NCBI GenBank assembly: GCA_963969395.1
Contig: OZ017803.1
Span: 10,974,001 to 11,038,000, forward strand
Reading direction: 5' to 3'
Length of the DNA: 64,000 nucleotides
Source of the DNA: Pseudoscleropodium purum
Taxonomy: Eukaryota > Streptophyta > Bryopsida > Hypnales > Brachytheciaceae
Part shown: one piece after another, positions 34,779 through 47,000 of the stretch
Numbering within the stretch: the first letter of the stretch is position 1
Layout of the letters: each line of letters starts with the position of its first letter
Position numbers and translations under genes: made by a program
Notes under the pieces: model-generated
Seen by the model: the letters and a program-made list of their open reading frames with translations, nothing else
Told to the model about the DNA's origin: nothing
Databases searched by the model: none

Positions 34779-37700
34779 ATGTCTCTCTCTCGGGATTGGC
34801 GAAGAGAAGTGGTCCTGCCGAAGATTTGGTCGCAGGGGCTGTGGAGCTGTCTCACAATTATGTAAGTGTTAATTTTTTGCTCTCTTCTTGTGATTGTGCT
34901 TAGTAGATGCTTCAGAAGTATGGAAAAGGTGAGAGGAGGTGATGGACTTTGCAATGTTCATCAAGGAAACCTCAGCTCTTGGGTTTTTGTGTTATTGCCA
35001 GTAGCAATGGCAAATTATTGCTCTATGTCTGTTGAGAGGTTCCACATTTGGGACAAGTGCTGCTTTGGAGACCCCACGCCGTGAAATGTACACGACTATA
35101 CACACCGGGAGCAGCACTCTACCCCGCATTCCGCAGCTCGTTGGCAGATTGGCAGACTCACAATCTTGAATTGATTGAGTAATTGAATGATTGAGAAGTA
35201 TTGGGTATTGGGTATTGGGCCGAACGTAACCCAACGAAGTCATGACTCCTTGTTTTACAAAGTTGAGCTCAATTTTGAACAATTGACTGCTCATTATCTT
35301 TACACGTGAGAATATGTGGTTTCATTTTGCTTGTTTTGTTTTGATATGGAACAACTTTTCTCTTAATAAGGTAACAACACCTAAATGCATCCAAATGAGA
35401 TTTATTATTGTTTTTTTCGGGTCTTGTTGATAGTCGAATTAGGGAATTTAGATTCTCTTAGAATGTATTTTTTAGGTGTACCTAGGCTCTCATATATGAA
35501 AGCTGTAGGCAAGAATCTAGATGGGATGGTTTTGCAAACCGGTCTCAATTAGATACAGTTACCTTAATTCTTTGTAGGCAAATTGTGTCATGTCATTTGA
35601 CTGGGTACTTCAACAACGTTGAAATAATGTTTGTAAATCTTTGGATTCCAATCAAAGAACAGCACCATCGATGTAGCATTGCGGGTTACAATCAATGCTC
35701 TTGTTGCATCTTGTACCCAACGATCTAAAGTCAACAGCATGACACATGTTCTGTGACCTTGATGCAGGTTAACTATTGCCATCTTTCAACAAACATTATT
35801 AAGCTGACCAGCTTGGAAACAATGGAACCGCATTTGATTGAGGAAGTCCGCTGTAAGTGTCAAGTGCATCAAATTGTTCTCTATTTCACATTTATACGAC
35901 AGGAACTCAATGAGTTGTCTTCCAATTCTTTTCCAAAAACAGGGTACTATTTGATCTAGCGAGTATCTTTGGTTTGTTTATGTTGGACGTTACTGATTTG
36001 CACAAGAATTTTGTTTTTTGGAATGCAATTGTGTGATTGCGGAGGGTATTATTGCGATGTCCACAGGCCAAAAATGTGGAGGAAAGCATTCAGGAAAATG
36101 TCGTATAGACAAAGTCATTGCAGCCTTGTCAGAAAGTTTGAGTCAGGTTTCACATGGAGCAACCAGATGGAGTATCTCGGATACAACGGCAGGCCTTTTT
36201 AAACTCTACCAGCGCCATACTAAGGAGGGTGCCTCCGACTCTATCAAGGGCGTTGTAGTTCGAGATCGGTAGACCTACAAATCAACTTTCACTGGAACAA
36301 AATTTCTTGATGCTAGTTGTAGCTTTGCTACAGATCTTCATTTTCTATCTTTATGGTAGTTTGGTGTCTCTACAGCAAGGGGAAAGACTAAGCAAAGGTT
36401 CAAAAAATGTAGAGAGTTTAGTATTCAAAGAAGCGACACCTGCACGATAAAAGAAATTTTAGAATGTTGGGACCCATCATCCGAAGAATGAATGTCTTCC
36501 TTATGTTCAATAGAATTGTGACATATAGTCATAGGAAACAGTGGCACTACAAATTTATAAAATTAGGTATTTGAAATTTCAATCAGTGAGGATTTTACTG
36601 AAGATTCTATGGAGGATTATGTGGAGAAAGTTATTTATATGAAATTTATTGTACTCTATTTGGGGTTGGGACACTTGCAATTAGCCGCTTGTTTAAGATT
36701 CGTTTTAGTAGTCATGATTTTTGACTTTGAAATGGACTGAATTGAAATGCAGAACTGAATTGAAAGAGATGCTAGAATGGCTCCGTTGGTCTACAGCTGC
36801 ATACGAGAAAGACAGATCTACCCTTATTACTTCGATGCAGGTGCGAATTATATGTTTTTCTTGTTCACGAGACTGAACTGTCTTTGTCAATGTAGTTTTA
36901 TATTGATTAAGATACTTCATACTTTGAGGATGTGTAAATTCCCGAGTTTTTTAGCTCTGAGCATGCACTTGTGAGCAGAAAACTCGCACAGGTAGTTTAG
37001 ATAACCTAGCTGCCTGAAACTTTACCAATTGTAACCCCATTTGAAATAGTTTCTTACATATCTCTGACATCGTGGAGGTTGTAGATTGAAGAACATAAGA
37101 GCAGTTGTGAGCATTGTGTGTATCAGAGTCTGATCCTTTGTTTTTGTGGTTCAATTTATTTAGTTACGAGAACGAGATGTGGCGCGGATGGTTGTAGAGT
37201 CAGCCTTCAACAAACCTGCCTACTTCATTGCTGTATATCATGTAAAGAAATATGTAGTCATGAGCATTCGTGGGACGTACAACACCACTGACATATTGAC
37301 AGATTTGAATCCCCACAACGAGCCTTTTCAACAAGGGTAAGTGATTCCTATTGTTTAGCGGTCAATAGACCTGTTCGAAATAAAGAATAAAGTTGCTCTT
37401 TCCTCACATTATTGACCGTCCTGCTATCTGATTTTTCTCCATGCCTGTAATTATTTTAAATTAATTTCTCTGTGTGTTTAGGAGTGCCCACTCGGGAATG
37501 CTTGGAGCAGCAAAGTGGCTTTTGGAAAAGGAAGGACCTTTACTGAAGAGGCTCCTTGCAGAGAATCCGGTGTGTTTATATCGCGGGCCTTGCTTTGAAA
37601 TCTAGACCGAAAAATCAAAAGATTTGGTGCAAAATTTGAGCCAAATGTCATGAACTTTTGCTTGTCAGGTTGTGTTTTAGTCAGCAGGCATCGATGTTTT

Positions 37701-39712
37701 CTCTACTGGTTACTATAAGTTGGTGTCACCTGCTTAAGAATTTGGTGGCATTTGCTATTGATAGCTAAAAAACAAATACTGCTAGGCACTACAATCTTTT
37801 TCAGGATTAAAATGTCCCATTATAACAACAACAATAATAATAGTAGAATGGCAAATATGTTCACAACTTTACTTTTGTTTACACTTGAAAGGGAAGTTAT
37901 TTGGAAGGGATCTGGGAAAATTAGCTTGACATGTGCATTGGATTTAAAAGGGACCAACGTTGTATTGATACAGAATGTTATTGAATACATACGCAATATA
38001 TCGTGTTTTCAGAGCTGATTATTAAATTGTGTATGTTCAACAGGGCTACATGCTAGCTCTAACTGGGCATTCCTTAGGAGGTGCTGTTGCCGCTCTATTG
38101 GCGATGATGATTCATTCAACTGCGTGGTCATGGTTTTTCAAAACATCACTAGGGATCCTGCCTTCCCATATCACATGTTGGGGTTATGGTTGTGCTCCCT
38201 GTGTTGATCGAAGTCTAGCTGAGACTACAAAGTACTACATCCGCAACGTCGTTCTACAGGTTTACTCAAGTGACCTATTATATATCGAATAAGTTCCTCC
38301 CTGCTGATTTTTATTTATTTTTCAATAATAATCCTATTGAATTATCAAACAATAGACTCAGTGCCATTTTAGTAATTAAATGACAGTAAAGAACCTTGAA
38401 ATGACACTGATATTGTGTCATCTCAGTTCTTATACTTCAATTAACTAAATAGTTTTTAGCAAGTTTGGAGAGATTTTTGTGATGTAGATTGAAGCATGTT
38501 TGATTGAACATACCTGCTGCACCTGTTGGTAAGTTGGAACATGGAATTAAACGGTTTGTCTAAGATTTGTTTTTTTTGCAGGATGACGTAGTGCCACGAT
38601 TGAACCCAGCAGCCATTGAGGCTTTACGTGATGAGATTCAAGACACGAACTTGTAAATATTGAACCCTAGACGATTTCATTTTTTTAGCAGTTTTGAGTA
38701 GGGTTTATGAAAAAATGAATAAAATAGAAATAGAAAACTCCATTTCCCATTTACTTTACATGAATTTAGTATTTTCTGTCTGTATGTGAGATAAGTTAGC
38801 TCTTTAATCTTTCCCCAAAGACATGAAATGATTGTGTGGATTCTGTCTAATTTTTTCAGATTGGACGGAAAAGCAAAGAAGGTTATGGACGCACTTGAGC
38901 AGCTCAAAATGAGTAACGTCATGAGATTTGCGAGCGAAGTGGGAGCCTCCGTGTTCCAAAACCTACAAGAAGCACGTGTACAACATGGATGTCCTCTACT
39001 GGGGAGCTCCAATTCAAACAAGTGTAAGACCCGCCACTCTCTATTCAAACTTAGTAACGATGTCTTTAAAGGACCAAGTTGCCCGAATTGAACCTCGTGA
39101 TTAATTTAGCATTTTGAGTCGGTCAGATGGGAACTTTCTTCTGTTCCGTTTCTTCTCTTTTCTCACCAACGCATGCAATTTTCTTCGCGGATTCTAGTGA
39201 TACAAATCTTGACCCCGGTTGAATTATATATTCACAATATCATTAATCAAATTGGCTTCGTGGTTTAAAAGCATGTAACGATCTCAACGTCTGACATTTC
39301 TTCTCGCTTTTTTGAATCAGTGGTCCAGGAAGATAAATCCATTTCCAATAGGGATGGTCCAGAGACCGACGCTGGCATCGCTGCCAAAGCTATTGTTGCC
39401 GTCGCCAAAGGACCAGCAGTCAGTAAGCAAGAGCTCGAGAATCGGCGTTTGTTTGTTCCAGGGCGTCTCTATCACATCCGAAGGCAGAAATTGAAAAGGG
39501 AGGAGCGGATGACTGCCTTTCCTGTTCCTGCGAGGCCATTCGAACGGGGTGAAGAAGCTCCGAGAGGGTCCAAGTTCAAACATTTTGTCATCTGTAGCAC
39601 AGACCCTTCCTCTCGTTTTGGTAGAATCATCCTGTCTAGCACCCTGCTGTCTGATCACGGCTGTTTTAACATCCGTGACAGCATTTTGGATGCCATGCAA
39701 GCGTGTACATAA
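34779..39712 (+). CDS. sn1-specific diacylglycerol lipase-like protein (class 3 lipase)
   Basis: Nine phase-checked exons: 35768-35852, 36067-36268, 36753-36840, 37164-37336, 37482-37569, 38044-38259, 38582-38652, 38860-39023, 39321-39712 (492 aa). Earlier exons near 34,775-34,861, 34,907-34,928 and 35,039-35,150 (KYGKGSTFGTSAALETPRRE) are likely, but their order and start codon are unresolved; an ATG at 34,907 is one option. The product resembles DAG lipases that release 2-monoacylglycerol and a fatty acid at membranes. Visible: ELKEMLEWLRWSTAAYEKD before the core, FIAVYHVKKYVVMSIRGT, the nucleophile elbow TGHSLGG, the Asp-bearing QDDVVPRLN, the PGRLYH motif, and LLSDHG near the C-terminus as candidate catalytic His. 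An N-terminal CQKCGGKHSGKC forms a zinc-knuckle-like Cys/His cluster across an exon junction. All introns listed are GT-AG; the intron after 39,023 uses GT|GTAAGA. Confidence 0.88.
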
Positions 39713-39774
39713 CATTCGCTTACAACCCTGTTCAAATATTGTAGAATGTTCTGAAATATTCTCGGATAATCTAA

Positions 39775-39792
39775 GAATATTCCTGAATATTC
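39775..39792. promoter_or_regulatory. Perfect four-unit heat-shock element
   Basis: GAATATTCCTGAATATTC is GAA-nn-TTC-nn-GAA-nn-TTC without mismatch, the binding site pattern of heat-shock factors. A weaker run (GAATGTTCTGAAATATTC) precedes it at 39,743-39,760. It is 63 bp past the lipase stop and 1.3 kb before the CPN60 ATG, so it may serve CPN60 or be part of the lipase 3' region. Confidence 0.5.
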
Positions 39793-41041
39793 TAAGAACA
39801 TATTTGTAGGAAGGATGAGGGGTTTGTTAACTGTTGTGTCGAACGCAATAGACGTTGTATCTGTTAGATAACTCTGATTAAAAAGCCAATGTTTAGGCTA
39901 GAAAACACAGCATGCTGATGTTCTGTCCTGTTTGTACCATTCTGGTTGAATTTGTTGATGTGGTCACATTGACCACACGACAGAAAATCAAGCTGATTAT
40001 CAGTTGCTTCCATTTTGCAGCTTAAGTGGGGTGTCAAGTATTCATAGGAAAAGGTCTTCCTATAACTATCATTGGATTGCGAAAGGTTTCTTCTTTGTTC
40101 AGTTTGTATTTTTTGCAGATGTCTCCTACATTTGCACTGTCTCCATACATGTCCAATGGAGAAAGAAGTCGTTGCTTGTGGAAGTCCCAAGAAAGGAGAT
40201 CGTTTATGTATATTATTCATGTCATGTGTAGTGGAGGTCGTGTTGAATTGATCTAAGTTACTTTTAATACAGGTCAATCATGAACATGATTGGAGTCGAT
40301 CTCTCTTGTGTATTGAATGTCTTTGTTATAATGTGGTACCATTGTCTTCACTCCATGAGTCATTTGTCAATTAGCAAGTTGCTACCATACTAGAGGAATG
40401 GCAAGAAATATCAAGTCCCTTTTCTCATCCTCTGTGACAAATGAAAGATGACATGGCAATGAAGAAGTAAAGATTCTTTTAAGTTCTACTATTAGAGTCT
40501 ATTAAATGAGGAGGAAAAACTTTTATTTTCTATTCATCCCACATAGAATAGATGTGGTAAAACTCGTGTTGGAGTGTGGTACTGCAAGGAATGAGGCTCA
40601 AAATTGCGGTTTAAAGGCATGCATACCCCAAATCCCAATTGCTTCCTCTATCTACATATTGAGAACATGTCCACCCAGAAATCTGGGATATTTGTAGGTA
40701 AGGGATGCAATTGGGGTTGGGGAAGGGACAATTTTGAGTATGCCAACCTTAGCAACTGCCAGACTTGTTGATGAGTCTTGCCAACTATAACTAACTAAGC
40801 CAGTAATCGACGCTAGGTGGTCGTTTGAACAAGCCGAGGAAGCATTTGTTGTGACCTCAACATTGTTGTTAGCTTGCCTTGTAACTTAATTGCAGGGATT
40901 GAAGGGACTGTGTCTGCATTGATCTCCTCCTTCCTTTCCCATTCGCATGCTTGGGCTCCTTTCTCTTCATGTGTGGCGGAAGTCATGTGAGATTGATTTT
41001 TTTCTTGTGTATGAGAGCAAGCTTGATGTGATTGCTGTGGA
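39793..41041. other. Spacer between lipase and CPN60 genes
   Basis: Moderate GC, likely holding the CPN60 promoter and the lipase 3' flank. No additional protein is supported. An imperfect inverted repeat lies at 40,597-40,738. Confidence 0.45.
40597..40738. repeat. Imperfect inverted repeat, 142 bp
   Basis: CTCAAAATTG at 40,597 and CAATTTTGAG at 40,738 are inverted. The inner arms CCCCAAATCCCAATTGC and GCAATTGGGGTTGGGG also pair. It may be a small MITE or a transcript hairpin in the CPN60 upstream region. Confidence 0.4.
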
Positions 41042-41059
41042 GAACTTAAGTGAAAGTTC
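41042..41059. promoter_or_regulatory. Imperfect heat-shock element just upstream of CPN60 ATG
   Basis: GAACTTAAGTGAAAGTTC reads GAA-nn-TAA-nn-GAA-nn-TTC, three of four units matching the heat-shock factor pattern. It is 30 bp before the start codon, so it may be within the 5' UTR; its function is uncertain. Confidence 0.35.
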
Positions 41060-41088
41060 AACACTCGGTTGCAAAGCTTTCCATCAGA

Positions 41089-44000
41089 ATGTATCGTGCT
41101 GCGGCCGCATTGGCGTCTCGTGCAAGGTGCTTCTTCACTCTTGCTCCGTCACTTCTTGCATTGGATAGCTTAAGTTTGCTAATTGTGCAATTTCCTTTCT
41201 TCTTGTATGCTTATTTAGAGTATTCTTAACCCTGAAACGATATAGAAGTCCCAATGGGGCTCCATTTTCCAAGTCTGTGTCCCGCAAGGGTTAATCCCTC
41301 GTGGAGCGGACGGCTCAAATTGGGCTTCATGTGTTTTTTTGTGGCAGTTTGAGTAGGGCAGATGGGGGTTTTCTTTTGTTCAATTTCATTTCATTTTGAC
41401 TAACACAAGCAACGATCTGTACTGATTCTCGTGACATAAAATTTGACCTATGTGACTCATTTATTCTCACGGTACGATCAATCAAATTGGTTATTATTTT
41501 CTAAACCTTGAATCCTTGGTTAATTTGGGCTTGAAGGATTTATGTGTAAAAAATTCGATCCTTTGTCATGCATCAGCTGTAAAATTCTGTAATCTTTCCC
41601 GTCGAGCAGCAGCTTTCTTCTTCTTGTTGGACGTGACTGTAGTTTTGCAGATCTTTACATTGACATTAGTGCAACTGTTTGTATGGTTCTTGGGATGTTC
41701 TTGTGAAAGCATGCCTAATTCGAGCATGTATCTTTTCTTCTTTACCTATTTCTTGGATCATTCCTCAGTTCAAGGTGACCTTCGATACGATTTCTTGCAG
41801 TATTTTTCTTGTTTGTCTCTGAAATTCTCAGTTGTTTAAATATGAAGTCATTGCAGTGACTGGTGGTAGCTCGTTGGTTTTGCAGATGTCAACCACTTGT
41901 GCAAGTAAGCTTTTCAACTACTTGACCTTAAGTATTTGTAGCAGAAAGGTTTTGCTTAACCTCACTTAGTCGATTCATTAAGTGGAACCGTTTTGGTTTA
42001 GGTAGGCAGTTAAGCAGATGGGATGTGGCACTGTCTCCAGACGAAAATTTGTGTTTTTAAGTGCAAAATTTGAATTTCAAAAGTATTTTTGTCATAAAAA
42101 ATTATTAGGAATATGAAAGCAAAGCAAAATAGAGGATTTTGCGTAGTTTAAGTCTGCCATACAACACGTTATAGAAGAGTTGATTCATAGTGTAATTTTG
42201 AGCTCATTTCCGTGCACTGAGTATCGTGTTCAACTGGAAGTGACGAAAACCTCTATTTTGTCGAGAGAATTAGTCTTTGCTGGAGTCAATGCTGCTGGAC
42301 TGAGAATGAACATGCGTTATTGAAGTGTTTGCAGAACCTAAATTGGTTGCAGCCGATTCGAAGATTTTCTGCCAAGGACATCAGGTATGGCGTGGAAGCT
42401 CGTGCTCTAATGCTTCAAGGTGTGGAGCAGCTTGCAGATGCTGTGCAAGTAACGATGGGTCCAAAGGTATGCAAGAGGTTTCCCATTTTTCCAACTTAAC
42501 GTCTCAGTTTTTGAATACACGCTGAAAAGTCAACATGAAGGGCTTTGTTTTGACGATAAGGATGAAGATAGGGTCTCAAATATATGACATATGTACGTAG
42601 CATTGTTTTCGGCTTAACATTTAATTTAAAACCAACAAGGCCTGTGTACCCAAAACCTATTAAATCTAAGGATATCATTTAAGGATATGAACTGAGCATA
42701 TTAATTTGGAGATACACTATGATGTCTCACCTCTGCAAACCCCTTGTTGAAATCACATTAATAAACCAGCATTGGGATGCCGTTTTAACCAACTCAGGTC
42801 GAAACAACATCCCAGTGTTGAATGTTTGTTGAATGTGTTTTTGATGATTTTCTCAACAGGGAGTTTGCATTACTCTGAAAGGCTTCCTAGCACTTGAGCA
42901 TTAATTGGACTTGTTATTTGCGAGAAACCGCCACTCATTGTCCCTTGTCGCTCTTGGGAAGAAAACCCTTTTTTATTTGGGAACTTTGAACAATTTTAGC
43001 AATTACATTGTAACGGCTAGCAACTCCTATTTCATATCCAGGGCCGCACTGTCGTCATAGAGCAATCCTATGGCTTTCCCAAGGTGACCAAAGATGGAGT
43101 CACGGTGGCCAAGAGTATCGAGTTTAAGGACAAGCTGAAGAACGTTGGAGCCTCGTTAGTGAAGTCGGTGGCAAATGCCACAAATGATGTTGCAGGAGAT
43201 GGTATGTTCTTAAATCACAAACAACCCCTAATTATGGATTGTAGAAATTAGGTGTGTTGAATGTAACTGAAACTGCATCAAGTTCACTGGGATTCACTAC
43301 TTTTCCAAATAATAAGAGGTTTCCGTAATTTGACTGGTTTGGTTGCAGGTACTACTGCTGCAACAGTGCTCACTCGAGCCATATTCTCTGAAGGCTGCAA
43401 ATCTGTGGCTGCTGGCATGAATGCCATGGACTTGCGTCGGGGCATCAACTGTGCTGTGGATGCTGTTGTTGCGCACTTGAAGAGTCAAGCCAAGATGATC
43501 AGTACATCGGAAGAGATTGCACAAGTTAGTAAAACCCTTCTCTTCTCTAGTTCTCTCAAAGAGCCATAGAGCCATACAATGGACCTGATTTAGTCTAGAG
43601 GAGATCGTTATGTCTGATAACCATATTGGGCCTCGAATGGTTAACTAATGCAACACAACCCCAAATCCGTTGGGTAATTGTCGCTCATCTCTTTCCTGAT
43701 TCAACAGGTTGGAACAATATCTGCCAATGGTGATCGTGAAATTGGTGACTTGCTTGCACGTGCCATGGCGAAAGTCGGCAAAGAGGGTGTTATTACTGTA
43801 TCTGTAAGTGGACAGAGAGGCTTTTTAAGTTTCTATTTTTTAAGTTCTTTTTTATGCCTGATCAGCCATCAATCATTAGAAAAAGTTCAGTCATTTAGCG
43901 CCAACACTCTTTGTTTCTTCTGTTCACTGTTGCACGATCTCTCGAGAATTTCTGGTTTTCACAAATGTACTACAAGAAAATGCAATATCTTGTTGAGTGC

Positions 44001-47000
44001 ATGACTTTTTGATGCCTGCCTCTTCTTGTTTGCACAACTCAAGCACTGATCAAAGTGTGGGTATTTTTTTAGGATGGCAAAACTTTGTTCAATGAATTGG
44101 AGGTTGTGGAAGGTATGAAGCTGGACAGGGGTTATATTTCCCCTTATTTCATCACCAACAGTAAATCTCAGAAAGTGGTAAGTGCTGCCTGCGTACATGG
44201 ATTTGAAATTGTATGTGCATTGCCTTGTCATGAAAGGCTGATGAACAACAACAATTGTCCCTGCATACTGGAATATTCATTTCAAAACCCAAATGACGTT
44301 TGAATTGTTGTGATAGGATCTGGAGAATCCAGTCATATTAATCCACGAGAAGAAAATTACAGGGCTTCAAGAAATTCTTCCAGTTCTTGAGCTTATCATC
44401 AGGGTATTTCTGCAGATCCCAGAGGGTCTATTATTCGTTTAAACTGTTCATTGCAAGTATGTGGGTTGCATGACAACTTAGGCCCCAAATTTGAAGTAGA
44501 AGATGAGTTTATTTGGCTGCAGAAAGAATAATGGCCCTGAGAATGAGCTAGGGTTGGAATGTACATATAAAAAGACAAATGTATTCCTTACAGAGTGTAA
44601 CTTGTCAGTCAAATTCAGGAGTTCTAAATACATAGAAGTAAACATTTCATCCATAAGTACAATATATTATGTAGATGTTCTTTACAGTCTATAGTGTCAA
44701 TAGAAATGTACTAGCTTATTTTACACCTATTTCTGGTTTAGTCTTTGATCTTAAAGCTATCATAATCCTATGGTGAGATGATACCATGTCGGTTCTAAAT
44801 TCCTTCATGATAATCCTAAGTAACCAAGGTCTTGACATGTTCAAATTCATGGTGAGTCAGGACCAAAGGCCACTGCTCATTGTAGCCGAAGATGTGGATG
44901 GGGACGCCCTTACTACCCTCATCTTCAACAAAATTCGTGGTGGAGTGAAGGTGGGTGTTGAGATTTGTATTTACCCTTTGTATTTCACAAAATTTAGCGC
45001 TACAAGGCCGACTACAAATAGTGTCATATCCGTAATTCCATTGAATAACTAAAGATGTGTTTTCATTTGGTGTTAAGAATGGAGTTGGTGAACATAATAG
45101 GACTAAATTTGGGTACACCTTTGGACTAGATTATCTTCGCTAACACAAAATGTGAACATCGCTTCATTTAGGCGTGCATAACATTCATTCATTACCCTCA
45201 GATTCTGAAATAATATTGCTCTGTTTTAATCGTTGATTCCCTGTGTTAATGGGTTTGGGTTTTTTGTGAAGAGTTGAATACCTTGTTCATTACATACATG
45301 TCATTATCCTTTTCTGCTTGTGAAACCGAACTGGACCTGAAACAGGTTTGTGCTATCAAGGCCCCTGGATTTGGTGAGAGCAGAAATTCCGTTTTGCAGG
45401 ATCTTGCCGTCCTAACTGGCGGTCAGGTAGACACTTATTCTATCTTTCTTTTTTGCATAAGCACTTCATCTTAGTACAGTTCTACAAAATATTAATCTGC
45501 TAAAATCTTCAACCTTGAACGAAACGTGTGATATGCTTGAGAATTATACTAGGATACAAATTGCTTTAAAGGGAAGTGTCCTACATAGGCTACTGAATGT
45601 CGTATAGAGGGTCCCCTCTCCCTAAAACCTTCCCAGTTTTCTCACCTTCTGGATCATGGATGCAGCTCATCAGTGAAGACCTGGGGTTCAGATTAGAGAA
45701 GATCAAACTAGAAATGCTTGGAGCAGCCAAGAAGGTATGTAAAGTACTTGTTTTCCTTTCCAAAAAGTAATATGAAATTTTTTTTTTCACGGGTCCATCT
45801 CCCATTACGGTAGTTTCGACTTTATGATTAATTTCATGTGGAACCCAAAAGATTACATTCTACTGAAAGTGCTGAAATAGTGAGCCCACCCTCCACTGTC
45901 TTGAAATAGTTTCAAAAATGCTACCATCTCATACCCAAACTGCTCTGTCTTAATGGAGTACAGTACGTAGCATCGTTTTTATATTCACTAGTTTCTATCT
46001 GAGATCTACTTGGACCCTCTCGTTGTTCTTGGAGATCCACTGAATAAAGAATTGGAATTTCTCATTGTTAACTATCTTCCAGGTCACAGTATCAAAAGAT
46101 GACACAATTATTTTGGATGGTGCTGGTGACAAGGCCCTCATTGAGGAACGCCTTGATCAGGTTAGGATCTTTTGACTCTCCGAGAAGCTCCAGTAACCGG
46201 CATCAATGAAGCAAAATTTGAGACATGACACTTTTTTAAACAAATACATCCAGGGTCCCTTCTTAAATCTCGCACAATAAATGTGAAAAGTAATAACTTA
46301 CATGTCAAGTTAAGTTATGTTCTAGAAGTCTTTTCATATACCTTCCGTTCATACACCCACCAGTTAGCGTTGAACTAAAGTTGCAAATTCAGGCATATTT
46401 GCCACTCCATAATCTTAAACAAGGTATCTTGGTAAAGAATGTAATGAATCCAAATCGAGAGTGTCTGTCAACTCGCTTTGTACCTCACGAGTGTGGAAAC
46501 ATGTTCAATGCTCTTTCTGCAATTTCAACTACTGAATGACATATATGTCTTGATCAAAACAATGTATAAATTCATATATTGAACAAGCTTGCATGCAGAT
46601 CCGGGACGCTTTGAGTCAAACCACTTCCGAGTACGATAAAGAAAAGTTGGAAGAGCGACTAGCTAAGCTTTCAGGAGGTGTTGCTGTCCTCAAGGCACTC
46701 ATTTTATCACTCCTTCAAACACGAAGGCAATTAGTCGACATTGTGAGAATTTCAATGTTTTTAGTAAAGAACTTAATTATCAAGGGAAAACGAAATTAAA
46801 CTTTAAGAGTGATTGTAGATTGGAGGAGCTAGTGAAGTGGAAGTCAATGAGAAAAAGGATCGTGTTACCGACGCTTTGAATGCTACTAAAGCAGCGGTGG
46901 AAGAGGGCATTGTACCTGGTATGCAATTTTCTAGATTTATTTTCCTTTTGTTGTCGTCTGAAGGCTCCAGTTTCCACATATTGCTTGTTGATGAATGTTT

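Noticed and set aside
39023..39320. Lipase donor two bases earlier (AA|GTGTAA)
   Set aside because: That junction leads to an immediate stop in the last exon. The alternative GT|GTAAGA is a better donor and keeps the conserved PGRLYH tail in frame.
41228..41294. TTAACCCT...AGGGTTAA inverted pair in CPN60 intron 1
   Set aside because: Looks like a tiny TTAA element, but the similarity stops after eight bases and the interior does not match other elements.
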